In this document: one piece after another, positions 16,555-25,463 of the stretch
How positions within the stretch are numbered: position 1 is the first letter of the stretch
Layout: each line of letters begins with the position of its first letter
Assembly (NCBI GenBank): GCA_019694595.1
Contig: JAIBBQ010000035.1
Location: forward strand, 1 to 41,196
Direction: 5' to 3'
From: Myxococcaceae bacterium
GTDB lineage: Bacteria > Myxococcota > Myxococcia > Myxococcales > Myxococcaceae
Length of the DNA: 41,196 nucleotides
The notes under the pieces: model-generated
Seen by the model: the letters and a program-made list of their open reading frames with translations, nothing else
Told to the model about the DNA's origin: nothing
Databases searched by the model: none
Made by a program: the position numbers and the translations under genes

Positions 16555-17529
16555 TTACTTTGACAGCCACGGCGCCGAAGCCATGGTGAGGATCTGCTCC
16601 TTTGAATGAGGCTCGCCAATCCGAAAGCCCACGAGCGGGTCTGATTCGACGATCTGGAATCGCCGAATCGGATCGCAGCCAGGCGAGATGATCTTCCATC
16701 TGATGGCCGACGCTGCCCTGCCCTTGGCGCGCTCAAGCTTCAGGCTAAACGGCACCTCGGCAGGGCACCCCGCAAAGCAAGGCACGCCAGATGCGGCGGA
16801 CCAGTCAACGTTCATCTGGTCCATTTTGATCAGCCCGAACTGAGATCGAAGGAACACAGGCTTGCTCTCCAGGAAGAGCCAAGTTTCGCCCCGAAGCCCG
16901 TTGGTGTTCAGCTTCAGCCGAGTATCAATCCAGAGGTTAAGGCGGGCGGCAGTGCATGGCGCCTGTGATTCGTTCTGGAGGTGAAATGTCAAGAAGGACT
17001 CCTTCTTGAGCGAAACGACATTTAGCAGGACGGAAAGTTCGGGGGCCGCTTGGCGCCTTGAGGTATCTCGGATTTCGTAGTCTTCCATCGGAACAGACTG
17101 GAAATTGAACCGCTTGTAGTAGCGCTTGTCAGGGGCCTGGTGAGGAGCCTGAGGACTAGGCGGAATTTGGACTGCATAGGCTACCCGACGCGGGGAGGAA
17201 CCAAGTTGGATCTGAACGATGCGCAGGCCAGGTATCCGACGCTGAACCCCTGAATTGATGACCTGTTCTATCCACTCAGGAGAAATGATTACCGGGTCAG
17301 CTCCCTCATCGAGGGAGAGCGGTACCTGATTCTTCTCTCGAATGCCGAAGACGATGGTTCCGCCAGCAGAGTTCGCAAATGCCGAAACGTCCTTTGCGAG
17401 TTCCTTCTTTGCCTTGTCAGTCACAACTAATGCGTCGGAGCTCTTGTACTCGAGCACGATGGACTCGGGCGTTTGATTGGAAATCAGCTGCAAAAGGTCA
17501 TCCCTCGTCCATTTTTCTACTGGGTTCAT
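16555..17529 (-). CDS. AlbA_2/Schlafen-type putative DNA- or RNA-binding protein
   Basis: A 324-aa protein read from the ATG at 17529, preceded by a good ribosome site (AAAGG, 6 bases before the ATG). The N-terminal third carries the AlbA_2 (Schlafen AAA_4) signature: ESIVLEYKSS (Glu and Lys of the E..xE.K motif), then KELAKDVSAFANSAGG and TIVFGIREKN, residues about 22-72. The remaining ~200 residues match nothing I recognise. The family includes regulators and Schlafen-like nucleases, some linked to phage defence. GC is about 50-57% in lines I counted, against more than 70% around it, so it is almost certainly a recent import. It stands alone, without a helicase or toxin partner. Confidence 0.8.
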   Translation of the reverse strand: MNPVEKWTRDDLLQLISNQTPESIVLEYKSSDALVVTDKAKKELAKDVSAFANSAGGTIVFGIREKNQVPLSLDEGADPVIISPEWIEQVINSGVQRRIPGLRIVQIQLGSSPRRVAYAVQIPPSPQAPHQAPDKRYYKRFNFQSVPMEDYEIRDTSRRQAAPELSVLLNVVSLKKESFLTFHLQNESQAPCTAARLNLWIDTRLKLNTNGLRGETWLFLESKPVFLRSQFGLIKMDQMNVDWSAASGVPCFAGCPAEVPFSLKLERAKGRAASAIRWKIISPGCDPIRRFQIVESDPLVGFRIGEPHSKEQILTMASAPWLSK

Positions 17530-17579
17530 CTCAGGCCTTTCTTGGGAGCGCATCCTAGGGCAGGGCCGCGCCGCACCGA

Positions 17580-17607
17580 TGGCAGCTCGTGAGGGGATTG
17601 AGCCCCC
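17580..17607 (-). other. tRNA 3'-end-like fragment (possible attachment-site remnant)
   Basis: On the minus strand, 17607 to 17580 reads as a T-arm plus acceptor end: stem GGGGG, 7-base loop CTCAATC (T-C-A-A in the TpsiCRA positions), stem CCCTC (one G-T pair), a 7-base acceptor strand ACGAGCT, discriminator G and CCA. No matching 5' acceptor strand (AGCTCGT) follows at the right distance, so it is not a complete tRNA. Integrated elements often end at a copied tRNA 3' end, and it lies 50 bases from the low-GC gene's start. Confidence 0.35.
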
Positions 17608-17628
17608 GCCGCCGCGGGTAACGGGGCG

Positions 17629-19983
17629 GTGGTGAAGGCCCGACAACCGCGGTGGCTGGGCCCCGCCGCGGCCGGGTCCGCCACGGCGCTCTTCTTCTGG
17701 AAGCTCGTGCTCGGCGCCCGCGTCCTCGGAGCGCGTGACGTGCTGCGCGTCTACTACCCGGTGCGCGCCGCCTGGGCGCAGCGGCTCGCCGAGGGCCACT
17801 TCCCGGAGTGGTACGGCGCCGACGGGCTGGGGCAGAGCTTCGTGGGGATGACGGTGTCCGGCGCGTTCCACCCGTCGAACCTCCTCTTCCTGGTGCTGCC
17901 GCTCGAAGCGGCGATGACGCTCGGCGTGCTCCTGGCCTTCGTCGCCGCGTTCTGCGGCGCCTTCGCGCTCGCGCGGCGCTTCACCGACGCTCTCGCCCCG
18001 GCGCTCCTCGCGGGCGTGCTCTTCGCGTTCAACGGCTACCAGGCGAGCCTCACCAACAACCTCGCGTACCTCTTCGCCGCTGCCGCGCTCCCGTGGGTCG
18101 CCTGGGCCGCCGACCGGCTCTGCGAGGCGCCCTCGGTGCAGCGCGCCGGCGCGCTCGCGGGCCTCCTGTGGCTCGTGCTCACCGCGGGTGACCCGCAGAC
18201 CTTCGTGGTGGCCGCGGGGCTCACGCCGCTGTCGCTCGCGCTCCGGCCGGGGCCGCGCGGGCGGCAGGCGGCCGCGCTGCTCGGCGCCCTCGCGCTCGCG
18301 GGGCTCTGGGGCGCGGTGCAGATCCTCCCGTCGCTCGGGGCGGTGGGCGACTCGGTGATGGCGCAGCAGACCGCGGCGAGCGCGCTCACCTGGTCGACCC
18401 ACCCCGTGCGCTGGCTGGAGCTCGCCTTCGGCGCCTTCTTCACCGGAGAGCCGAGCACGCCGATGGCGCGCGACCTCTCTCGGCAGCTGCTCGACACCGA
18501 CCAGGACCAGCTGTGGGCGGACTCGCTCTTCCTCGGGCTCCCGGCGGTGGTTCTCGCGGTGGCGGGCGCGGTGCAGCACCGGACCCGCGCGGGCGTGCGC
18601 TGGGCGCTGGGCGCGCTCGCGCTGGTCGCCGTGCTGGCGATGGGGAAGCACGCGGGACTCTACCGCCTCGTCCGCGAGCTGGTGCCGCTCTTCAAGAGCT
18701 TCCGCTACCCCGAGAAGCTGGTGCCGTTCGTCATGCTGGCGCTCGCCGCGCTCGCCGCGGCGGGGCTCTCGTCTCTGGAGGGCCAAGGGGCCGCGCGCCG
18801 CAGGGTGGCCGCGGTGCTGGGGAGCCTCGGCCTCGTCGCCGCCGCCGGTGCGCTCGCGGCCGGCACGGTCGCCTCCACGCTGTTCACAGCGGTGTGGCAC
18901 GGCGCGGCCCCGTCCGCTGCGGTCGCCGCGCAGCTCGAGGCGGGGCTCTCCGCGGCGCTCTGGCCCACCGCGCTGCTGTCCCTCGTGGGGGCGGTGGTGC
19001 TCTGGCCGGCGGCCGTGCCGGGCCGCGCGCTCGTGCTGGTGTCGCTGTCGGCGGCCGGGTTGTGGCTCGGGAACCAGGCGGCGGTGCACCTGATGGACCC
19101 CGCGGTGCTCCACGAGGCGCCCCGGTTGGTGCAGCTGGTGAAGGAGCGCAGCGGCGGTGTGCTCCCCGGGCCGCGCGTGCTGGGCGCGAGTGACGCCTAC
19201 GCAGTGCCGAAGCTCAAGGGAGCCGAGTACCGCGACGTCTACGCCCGCGCCGTAGCGAGCGCCTTGGAGCCGGTGACGCCGACGCTCTTCGGCCTCGAGG
19301 GCGCCAACGCGTACCTGCCCGCGGCGCCGCGCCGGGTGCGTCTGCTCGGCGACCGCGTGCCGCAGTGTCCGACCTGCGCGGCCGCGCTCGGCGTGGGCTT
19401 CGTCGCCTTCTCCACGGCCGTGCACCCGCTGTCGCCGTGGCAGCAGGCCGCCGTGGTGGAACAGGACCCCACCTTCAAGCTCGCGCTCGTCGCGCCGCCG
19501 GGGGCGGGGACTCGCCTCTTCGTGACCGACCGGCGCTGCGTGGCGGGCCCCGACGAGGCCGTCGGCGCGGTGATGGCGCCCACCTTCACCCTCGAGGGCG
19601 CCACGGTCGTCGAGTGTCCACCGCAGCCCGCGGCTCCGAACGAGGAGGAGCCCGCGGGAGACGCCCGGTTCGTCATCTACGAGCCCGAGCGCGTGGAGCT
19701 CGCTGCCACCGCGCGCCGGCCTGCCGTGGTGGTGCTCAACGACGCCTTCGCGGCGGGGTGGTCGGCCACCGTCGACGGCGCGCCGGCGGAGCTCCTCCGC
19801 GCCAACGGCGTGGCCCGCGCGGTGGCACTCCCCGCGGGGCAGCACCAGGTGGTCTTCACCTACCGGACGCCCGGCCTGCGCAGCGGGTTCGCGCTGGCGC
19901 TCCTGGCCCTGCTCGGCTTCGCGGCCGCGCTGGTCCTGGAGCGGCGGCGGTCAGGAACGCCCGCCCTCGCGCGTCCCGGGTGA
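17629..19983 (+). CDS. YfhO-family multi-pass membrane protein
   Basis: About 784 aa (GTG at 17629 or the adjacent GTG at 17632). Many hydrophobic segments run from residue about 10 to 500, typical of the YfhO/GT-C-like family, including conserved WYGADGLGQSF and LFKSFRYPEKLVPFV regions. The C-terminal soluble part has the family's closing motif: VVVLNDAFAAGWSATVDGAPAE ... NGVARAVALPAGQHQV. It ends with a last membrane helix near FALALLALLGFAAALVL. YfhO proteins are thought to act in glycosylation of envelope polymers. The enzyme's donor and target cannot be told here. It is followed 4 bases later by the phosphatase gene, suggesting one transcript. Confidence 0.85.
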   Translation: MVKARQPRWLGPAAAGSATALFFWKLVLGARVLGARDVLRVYYPVRAAWAQRLAEGHFPEWYGADGLGQSFVGMTVSGAFHPSNLLFLVLPLEAAMTLGVLLAFVAAFCGAFALARRFTDALAPALLAGVLFAFNGYQASLTNNLAYLFAAAALPWVAWAADRLCEAPSVQRAGALAGLLWLVLTAGDPQTFVVAAGLTPLSLALRPGPRGRQAAALLGALALAGLWGAVQILPSLGAVGDSVMAQQTAASALTWSTHPVRWLELAFGAFFTGEPSTPMARDLSRQLLDTDQDQLWADSLFLGLPAVVLAVAGAVQHRTRAGVRWALGALALVAVLAMGKHAGLYRLVRELVPLFKSFRYPEKLVPFVMLALAALAAAGLSSLEGQGAARRRVAAVLGSLGLVAAAGALAAGTVASTLFTAVWHGAAPSAAVAAQLEAGLSAALWPTALLSLVGAVVLWPAAVPGRALVLVSLSAAGLWLGNQAAVHLMDPAVLHEAPRLVQLVKERSGGVLPGPRVLGASDAYAVPKLKGAEYRDVYARAVASALEPVTPTLFGLEGANAYLPAAPRRVRLLGDRVPQCPTCAAALGVGFVAFSTAVHPLSPWQQAAVVEQDPTFKLALVAPPGAGTRLFVTDRRCVAGPDEAVGAVMAPTFTLEGATVVECPPQPAAPNEEEPAGDARFVIYEPERVELAATARRPAVVVLNDAFAAGWSATVDGAPAELLRANGVARAVALPAGQHQVVFTYRTPGLRSGFALALLALLGFAAALVLERRRSGTPALARPG

Positions 19984-19987
19984 CGTC

Positions 19988-20692
19988 ATGTCCCGCACCA
20001 TCGTCATCGGAGATCTCCACGGGTGTCACGAGGAGGCGCTCGCGCTCCTCGACCGCGTGGGGGTGACTCGCGAGGACCGCGTCATCTTCGCGGGTGACCT
20101 CGTCGACCGTGGCCCCAAGCCGCGCGAGTGCGTCGAGCTCGCGATGCGGCACGAGGCGATCCTCGGCAACCACGAGGAGAAGCACCTCCAGCAGCGCCAC
20201 CGCGCGGCCGAGAAGCTGAGCCCGGACCACCTGCGGACCCGCGACGCGCTCGGGCCCGAGCACTTCGCCTACTTCGAATCGCTGCCGACCCTCATCCGCC
20301 TGCCGGAGTTCAACGCCGCGGTGGTGCACGCGGGGGCGCTCCCGGGGCTCGCGCTGGAGGCGCAGTCGCCGTACCACCTGCTCCACGTGCAGTGCGTCTC
20401 GCCGCCGAGTCCGAAGAGCTTCTGGCCGTCGAAGGCACCGGCCGGCTTCACCTTCTGGACCAACCACTGGCGCGGCCCGGAGCGCCTCATCTTCGGCCAC
20501 ACCGTGCTCGACCGGCCGCTGGTCACCGAGCACGCGGTGGGCATCGACACCGGCGCCGTCTACGGCGGCGGCCTCACCGCGGTCATCCTCCCCGGGTGGG
20601 AGCTGGTGACCGTGCCGTCGGTGGCCAAGGTCCCGCCGAAGGGCGAGGTGGCGCAGTACCCGGTGCACGGCGACGTGCGCTGCTTCTCCTGA
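19988..20692 (+). CDS. PrpA/ApaH-like metallophosphatase
   Basis: A 234-aa calcineurin-fold phosphoesterase. The metal-binding motifs are in the standard order: GDLHG (residues 8-12), GDLVDRG (36-42), GNHE (60-63), a His in VVHAGALPG, and GHT near residue 170, followed by IDTGAVYGG. This pattern fits bacterial Ser/Thr protein phosphatases (PrpA/PrpB) and Ap4A hydrolases; which one cannot be settled by sequence alone. Cytosolic. Close behind the YfhO gene, with 32 bases before the next gene. Confidence 0.88.
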   Translation: MSRTIVIGDLHGCHEEALALLDRVGVTREDRVIFAGDLVDRGPKPRECVELAMRHEAILGNHEEKHLQQRHRAAEKLSPDHLRTRDALGPEHFAYFESLPTLIRLPEFNAAVVHAGALPGLALEAQSPYHLLHVQCVSPPSPKSFWPSKAPAGFTFWTNHWRGPERLIFGHTVLDRPLVTEHAVGIDTGAVYGGGLTAVILPGWELVTVPSVAKVPPKGEVAQYPVHGDVRCFS

Positions 20693-20724
20693 AAACCGCG
20701 AGCCGGGGCTAGGCTGCCCGGCCC

Positions 20725-22479
20725 ATGGCGACCCCCACCGAGCAGAAGACGCCGTCCTTCATGACCTCGATGTGCTTCGGCACCATCGAGGAAGAGCAGA
20801 TCCTCCCGTACCCCAAGACGCGCCCGCAGGACGTGGAGCTGCTCAAGAACGTCATCACCTCGCTCGACCAGCTGCTCAAGCCGCACGAGAAGGACTTCCG
20901 CGCCTGGGACCGCGCCGGCGAGATGCCGCCGTCGATGATCGAGGAGCTGAAGCAGTTCGGCATGTTCTCGCTCATCATCCCCGAGTCGCACGGGGGCATG
21001 GCGATGAACGCCACCTGCTACTCGCGCACCCTGCAGGAGATGGCGAAGTACGACGGCTCGGTCGCCGTCACCGTCGGCGCCCACAGCTCCATCGGCATGC
21101 GCGGGCTCGTGCTCTTCGGCACCGACGCCCAGAAGCAGCAGTACTTCGCCAAGCTCGCCAGCGGCGAGATGATCGCCGCCTTCTGCCTCACCGAGCCCGG
21201 CTCCGGCTCCGACGCCGCCAGCATCAAGACCACCGCGGTGAAGGACGGCGACCACTGGGTGCTCAACGGCAACAAGCTGTGGATCACCAACGGCGGCATC
21301 GCGAGCTTCTTCACCGTCTTCGCCAAGACGGGCGGCCAGGCGGAGCGCGGCAACATGACCGCCTTCATCGTCACCAAGGACATGCCCGGCGTCAGCGTGG
21401 GCCCCCACGAAGACAAGATGGGCCTGCGCGCCTCGAGCACCACCACGGTCCACTTCGACAACGTGCGCATCCCCGCCGCCAACGTGCTCGGCGAGGTCGG
21501 CAAGGGCTTCAAGGTGGCGATGAAGATCCTCAACTCCGGGCGCAGCGGCCTGGGCGGCGGCACCATCGGGGTGATGAAGAAGCTGCTCGCGCTGGGCACC
21601 AAGCAGGCGAAGGACCGCACCCAGTTCGGCAAGCCCATCGCCGAGTTCGGCCTGGTGAAGCAGAAGCTCGGACACCTGGTGGTCGACTGCTACGCCACCG
21701 AGTCCACGGTGAACATGCTGAACCACTTCGTCGACTCCGGCGTCGAGGAGTACGCGGTGGAAGCCGCCATCGCCAAGGTGTTCGGCTCCGAGGCGATGTG
21801 GCGCAGCTGCGACGAGATGCTGCAGGTGGCCGGCGGCAACGGCTACATGTGCGAGTTCCCCTACGAGCGGATCATGCGCGACGCGCGCATCAACCGCATC
21901 TTCGAGGGCACCAACGACATCCTGCGGCTCTTCATCTCCCTCACCGTGCTCAACGAGGTGGGCAGCTCGCTCAAGGAACTGTCCGACTCGCTCAAGGGCA
22001 TCTTCGACAACCCCATCAAGGGCTTCGGCGTGCTGTCCGACTACGCGCGGCGCCGCGCTGCCATCGCCACCGGGGTCAAGCGCGAGAAGAGCCACTTCAC
22101 CAAGCTCCACCCCGCGGTGCAGGAGAAGGGCACGCTCGTCGAGGAGCTCACCCGCGACCTCGCCGCCGCCGCCGATCGCATCCTGCGCAAGCACGGCAAG
22201 AACATCATCGGCAAGCAGTTCGCCACCAAGCGGCTCGCCGACATCATGATCGACCTCTTCGTGCTGAGCTGCACGCTCTCGCGCGTGTCGACCGCCGTGC
22301 AGGACAAGGGCGCCGGCAACTGCACCAAGGAACTCGAGATCCTCGAGGTGCTCTCCGGCCAGGTCCGCCGCCGCGTGAAGTCGAACTTCAACAAGATCGA
22401 CGACAACGACGACGAGCACATCAAGTCGCTCGCCAACCACGCGCTCGAGCTCGAAGGCTACGCCTGGGACAACATCTGA
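20725..22479 (+). CDS. Acyl-CoA dehydrogenase, VLCAD/ACAD9-like with C-terminal extension
   Basis: A 584-aa enzyme, longer than the usual ~380 aa because of a C-terminal extension of about 180 residues as in very-long-chain acyl-CoA dehydrogenases. FAD/substrate motifs: AFCLTEPGSGSD (about residues 153-164), LNGNKLWITNGG, DRTQFGKPIAEF. The catalytic base is Glu394 in RIFEGTNDILRLF. It starts beta-oxidation by forming trans-2-enoyl-CoA. This canonical enzyme contrasts with the two divergent dehydrogenases of the biosynthetic operon. It converges with the following lipoprotein gene with only 9 bases between. Confidence 0.93.
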   Translation: MATPTEQKTPSFMTSMCFGTIEEEQILPYPKTRPQDVELLKNVITSLDQLLKPHEKDFRAWDRAGEMPPSMIEELKQFGMFSLIIPESHGGMAMNATCYSRTLQEMAKYDGSVAVTVGAHSSIGMRGLVLFGTDAQKQQYFAKLASGEMIAAFCLTEPGSGSDAASIKTTAVKDGDHWVLNGNKLWITNGGIASFFTVFAKTGGQAERGNMTAFIVTKDMPGVSVGPHEDKMGLRASSTTTVHFDNVRIPAANVLGEVGKGFKVAMKILNSGRSGLGGGTIGVMKKLLALGTKQAKDRTQFGKPIAEFGLVKQKLGHLVVDCYATESTVNMLNHFVDSGVEEYAVEAAIAKVFGSEAMWRSCDEMLQVAGGNGYMCEFPYERIMRDARINRIFEGTNDILRLFISLTVLNEVGSSLKELSDSLKGIFDNPIKGFGVLSDYARRRAAIATGVKREKSHFTKLHPAVQEKGTLVEELTRDLAAAADRILRKHGKNIIGKQFATKRLADIMIDLFVLSCTLSRVSTAVQDKGAGNCTKELEILEVLSGQVRRRVKSNFNKIDDNDDEHIKSLANHALELEGYAWDNI

Positions 22480-22488
22480 GGCCGCGGC

Positions 22489-24891
22489 CTACGGGGTCAG
22501 CCAGTTGAGGAAGGGGAAGGTGGTCGCGCTTCCCCCGTCTGGACCCGCCTGGAGGCCACCGATCCGCACATCCGCCGTTGCGTCATTCAGCAGCACGAAA
22601 CCGCCGCTGGGATTGGTGATGAGGCGCCTGGCGTAGGCCGTCGACATCGCCGTTGAGGAACCCCAGCAGGCCAGGAAGTCGGGCTGGGCGTTGTCGGCAG
22701 CGACGGTCGCGAGGGCGAGCTGGGTCGAGTTCGAGCCAGCACCACCCGAACAGCTTGCAGCCGGCCCGTTCGGAACGAACTGAACGCCACCACGCATGGT
22801 GGAGAACCCGAGCCCAACGCGGTTGCGCAGAGCATCGTAGGCAGTGAAGAGCGGGCCTGGGTTCACGCTGAGAGCAGTCCCGGGGCGCCCTGCAAACTGT
22901 TGCAGCCAGGTGAGCTGATTCTCTTGATCGAGGCTGAAGGCGATGCCGTCGTAGCTGGAGGAGGAGCTGGGGCCCGAGACCAGGGTCCCCTTCACGAACA
23001 CGGATCCCAGCGTCGCTCCTGCCACGACCGCGCTGCCGTTCGGCAGCATGGTCACATCACTCACCCAGAGGGCCCGCGCTGTGTTCCCGACGGCAACCAC
23101 CTGAGAGTTTTTGCAGTCGAGGTTTCGATCGAGCCGCCCAAGGAACGCGGCTTGGAGTGGAGGAACACCGGCATCCAGTTCTCCACAGCCGAAGTTGGGC
23201 GAGTCGAGAAATGTGCCAACCAAGAGGAACCCACCGTCGGCTGTCTCCGCAGGTGGTCTCGCGTTGGTGTCGAGCCGCGGGAAAGCGTGCAACGCGAGGA
23301 AGGTGAGCTGCGAGTCGAACTCAGCCACCACGACCGTCGGCGTGCTTCCAGCATCGAAGACCGAGGTGCCGAAGTCGATCGACTGATTCGTCCCCAGGGT
23401 CAGCAACAGGCGCCCATCGCGCGCAGCTTGAAGACCGTAAATCGAGGTCAGGCTGCTCCCGAAGCGAATGACAGTTGCCTTTGCGACGTGCCTGCTCTGA
23501 TCGAGCTTCAAGATGTACGCGGCCTGATTCGGAATTGGCGAGCCTGTGGAAAACGAAATCGAGCCGACCTGCACGGTTCCGAAGAAGCGCCCAGCCACGA
23601 ACACCTCGTCGTTCGTTGATACCGCAACCCGTTCGGCGTCAGCGCCGCTGCCGCCATCGTTTCCCGATTGAACCAACCACCGCGTGAGGCCGTCACGGCC
23701 AGTTCCCGCGACGAGGAGTTCGTGTGCCGCTTGCGGGCCGACGGAGATCGGTTCGCCTCCAAGCACACCACTGCCGTTCAGCTGTGCGGCGAGCGCCACG
23801 CCCCCGTCTGGTTCGAGCGCGATGTCTCGTGCGGCGACCGATGCCGGGAGCAGGCTCTGAGCGCGGAACACTGGAGCGAACTCGACGCTCACGCTTCGGT
23901 CCTGGGACAGGTCGAGCGCACACGTCATCCCTGAACAGTCTCCCGAGAACGAAACGAAGCGTGACCGAGGATCGGCGGCTGGGCGGAGAGAGAGAAGCGT
24001 GCCGCCATCGAAACGCATCGAACAGTTCGATGTGCACGAGAGGCCGCCGGGCTCCCCCAAGACCGCTCCGCCGCCATCACCCACGTAGCGAAGGTCGAGC
24101 GAATGCTCGATCGCGAAGTCGACCTCCACGACGCTGTCAGCCTGAATCGAGAACTCGCACACGGGCCCGCTGCAATCTGCTCTCGACCATCGGATCGTCT
24201 GTTGCGCGGTCGGAGTGGCGACCAGTTCGACTCGTGAGCCAGACGTCATTCGATAGGTGCAATGCGGAACCGAGCAGGTTGAGCCGAGTGAGCGCACTTG
24301 GACGGTTCCGTTTCCGACGAGCGAAAGGTCGAGGGATACGTCCGTTGGGATGAATTCAATCTTTGCGGAGTGAGCCCGATCGCCGGCCAGCACGCAGGCC
24401 TCGAGAGCGCCTGCACAGTCTCCACCCCAGCGGACGGTGGATCCTGCGTCCGCCGAAGCACGAAGCACCGCCGTTTGCCCGACCAAGATCTCGAGGTCAC
24501 AACGAGGTGAGCAGGTCTCGAGAGCGACTGAGTTGAGCTGGACTCTGCCCAGCTGTGGAGCGATGACTTCAATCGAGAGCGGCCAGGAGGTGCGAGTGAA
24601 GTGTGCGGTGACGCTGCCGCTCTTCCCCCGGGCGTCGCAGGCTGCTGTGCCGTCGCAGAGGCCACTCCAGCCATCGAATCTGCAGGACGCCCCCGGCGCA
24701 GCCGTGAAGACCGCCAAACCAGGCGCTACGGCGCAGTCGTTCGCACAGGAATTCTCGCCGAACGTCACGAGTGCGGCGGAACAGTCCCCAGTGACGTGAA
24801 GGTCGACAACGCGCGATGTGGTGGAGCAAGCCGCACCGAGCAGTGCCAGGGCCCAAGCGAACCGGGCCCACGGTTGGCTTGATTGAGACAT
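22489..24891 (-). CDS. Large lipoprotein with GWSGDC-type repeats and beta-propeller-like region
   Basis: An 800-aa secreted lipoprotein: a hydrophobic signal (FAWALALLGAAC) gives lipidation at Cys22. Residues about 30-340 hold four Cys-paired repeats of the bacterial 'divergent InlB-like' kind, each with a C..C pair and a closing W.G.C segment (FDGWSGLCDG, VRWGGDCAG, IRWSRADCSG, VSFSGDCSG) followed by a V.F strand. The rest has short repeated beta motifs such as ARDIALEPDGG, ADGGFLLVGTF and LPNGSAVVAGA, typical of SBBP/propeller-like surface proteins of myxobacteria. GC is near 60%, below the neighbourhood. Role unknown; outer-surface display is likely. Confidence 0.75.
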   Translation of the reverse strand: MSQSSQPWARFAWALALLGAACSTTSRVVDLHVTGDCSAALVTFGENSCANDCAVAPGLAVFTAAPGASCRFDGWSGLCDGTAACDARGKSGSVTAHFTRTSWPLSIEVIAPQLGRVQLNSVALETCSPRCDLEILVGQTAVLRASADAGSTVRWGGDCAGALEACVLAGDRAHSAKIEFIPTDVSLDLSLVGNGTVQVRSLGSTCSVPHCTYRMTSGSRVELVATPTAQQTIRWSRADCSGPVCEFSIQADSVVEVDFAIEHSLDLRYVGDGGGAVLGEPGGLSCTSNCSMRFDGGTLLSLRPAADPRSRFVSFSGDCSGMTCALDLSQDRSVSVEFAPVFRAQSLLPASVAARDIALEPDGGVALAAQLNGSGVLGGEPISVGPQAAHELLVAGTGRDGLTRWLVQSGNDGGSGADAERVAVSTNDEVFVAGRFFGTVQVGSISFSTGSPIPNQAAYILKLDQSRHVAKATVIRFGSSLTSIYGLQAARDGRLLLTLGTNQSIDFGTSVFDAGSTPTVVVAEFDSQLTFLALHAFPRLDTNARPPAETADGGFLLVGTFLDSPNFGCGELDAGVPPLQAAFLGRLDRNLDCKNSQVVAVGNTARALWVSDVTMLPNGSAVVAGATLGSVFVKGTLVSGPSSSSSYDGIAFSLDQENQLTWLQQFAGRPGTALSVNPGPLFTAYDALRNRVGLGFSTMRGGVQFVPNGPAASCSGGAGSNSTQLALATVAADNAQPDFLACWGSSTAMSTAYARRLITNPSGGFVLLNDATADVRIGGLQAGPDGGSATTFPFLNWLTP

Positions 24892-24999
24892 TCGCGTGAA
24901 CCGTACCCGCTCGGCCTCAGATTGCCGAGGCGGCCCGAGCCGCAACCTGACGGAACGACGCGGCCCGCGACTGGCCCGACGACTGCACTCGCGGCAGCC
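24892..24999. promoter_or_regulatory. Divergent intergenic region between two lipoprotein genes
   Basis: This 108-base gap separates divergently transcribed lipoprotein genes and should hold both promoters. GCCTC and GAGGC flank an 8-base spacer near its middle. No convincing -35/-10 pair was seen. Confidence 0.3.
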
Positions 25000-25437
25000 A
25001 TGCGCCGCCGCCTCGCCTTCGTCCTGCTCGTCGCCGCCTGCGGCCGCACCGGGCTCATCACCACGACGACCCAGCCGAACCCCGCGCCGGCCCCGTCTCC
25101 TTCGCCCCCGCTGCCCTCGCCCTGCGGCACCGTGGCGCCCGACTGCGTCACCGGGAGCCCCTTCGAGCTCCAGGAGTCGACCTGCCCCGAAGGCCAGCGC
25201 TGCCTGCCGCTCGACTCGCTGCCCCGCTCGCCGCCCGACTCCGGCGTGCTCGATGGCCTCTGCACCCCCGCCCGGGCCGACAACGCCTACGCCCGGCTGC
25301 AGGGGAGCTGCGACGCCTGCGGCCACTGTTCCTTCTGGTGCGACGGCCTCGTCGGCGCCCACTGCCCGGTCGGCTACCGGTGCAAGAGCAGCCCCGAGTG
25401 CTGCGACAACGCAGGGGAGTGCCTCGCGGGACCGTGA
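25000..25437 (+). CDS. Small cysteine-rich lipoprotein
   Basis: A 145-aa protein. I chose the ATG at 25000 because it directly precedes a signal peptide (MRRRLAFVLLVAAC) with lipobox Cys14; the longer frame upstream has no signal-like start. A Pro/Ala/Ser linker (residues about 24-40) leads to a Cys-rich domain with CGTVAPDC, CPEGQRC, CDACGHCSFWC and CPVGYRCKSSPECC, suggesting a disulfide-bonded surface module. Not a family I can name. Such small Cys-rich lipoproteins are common in myxobacteria. Confidence 0.7.
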   Translation: MRRRLAFVLLVAACGRTGLITTTTQPNPAPAPSPSPPLPSPCGTVAPDCVTGSPFELQESTCPEGQRCLPLDSLPRSPPDSGVLDGLCTPARADNAYARLQGSCDACGHCSFWCDGLVGAHCPVGYRCKSSPECCDNAGECLAGP

Positions 25438-25463
25438 CGTGGCCCCGCGAGGACTGACCGCCC

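Noticed and set aside
17580-17655. A complete tRNA gene on the minus strand
   Set aside because: Only the T-arm and 3' acceptor part fit; the 5' acceptor strand and D-arm are absent and the YfhO start codon lies inside the needed span.
17530-19845. A minus-strand frame that stays open through the YfhO gene and joins the AlbA_2 gene (over 1000 residues)
   Set aside because: Only the last 324 residues look like protein; the rest is His/Arg/Gly-rich antisense translation of a GC-rich gene, and the AlbA_2 gene has its own ribosome site at 17529.
20560-22440. A 626-residue minus-strand frame opposite the VLCAD-like gene
   Set aside because: His/Glu/Val-rich shadow of a clear acyl-CoA dehydrogenase; typical of high-GC coding DNA.
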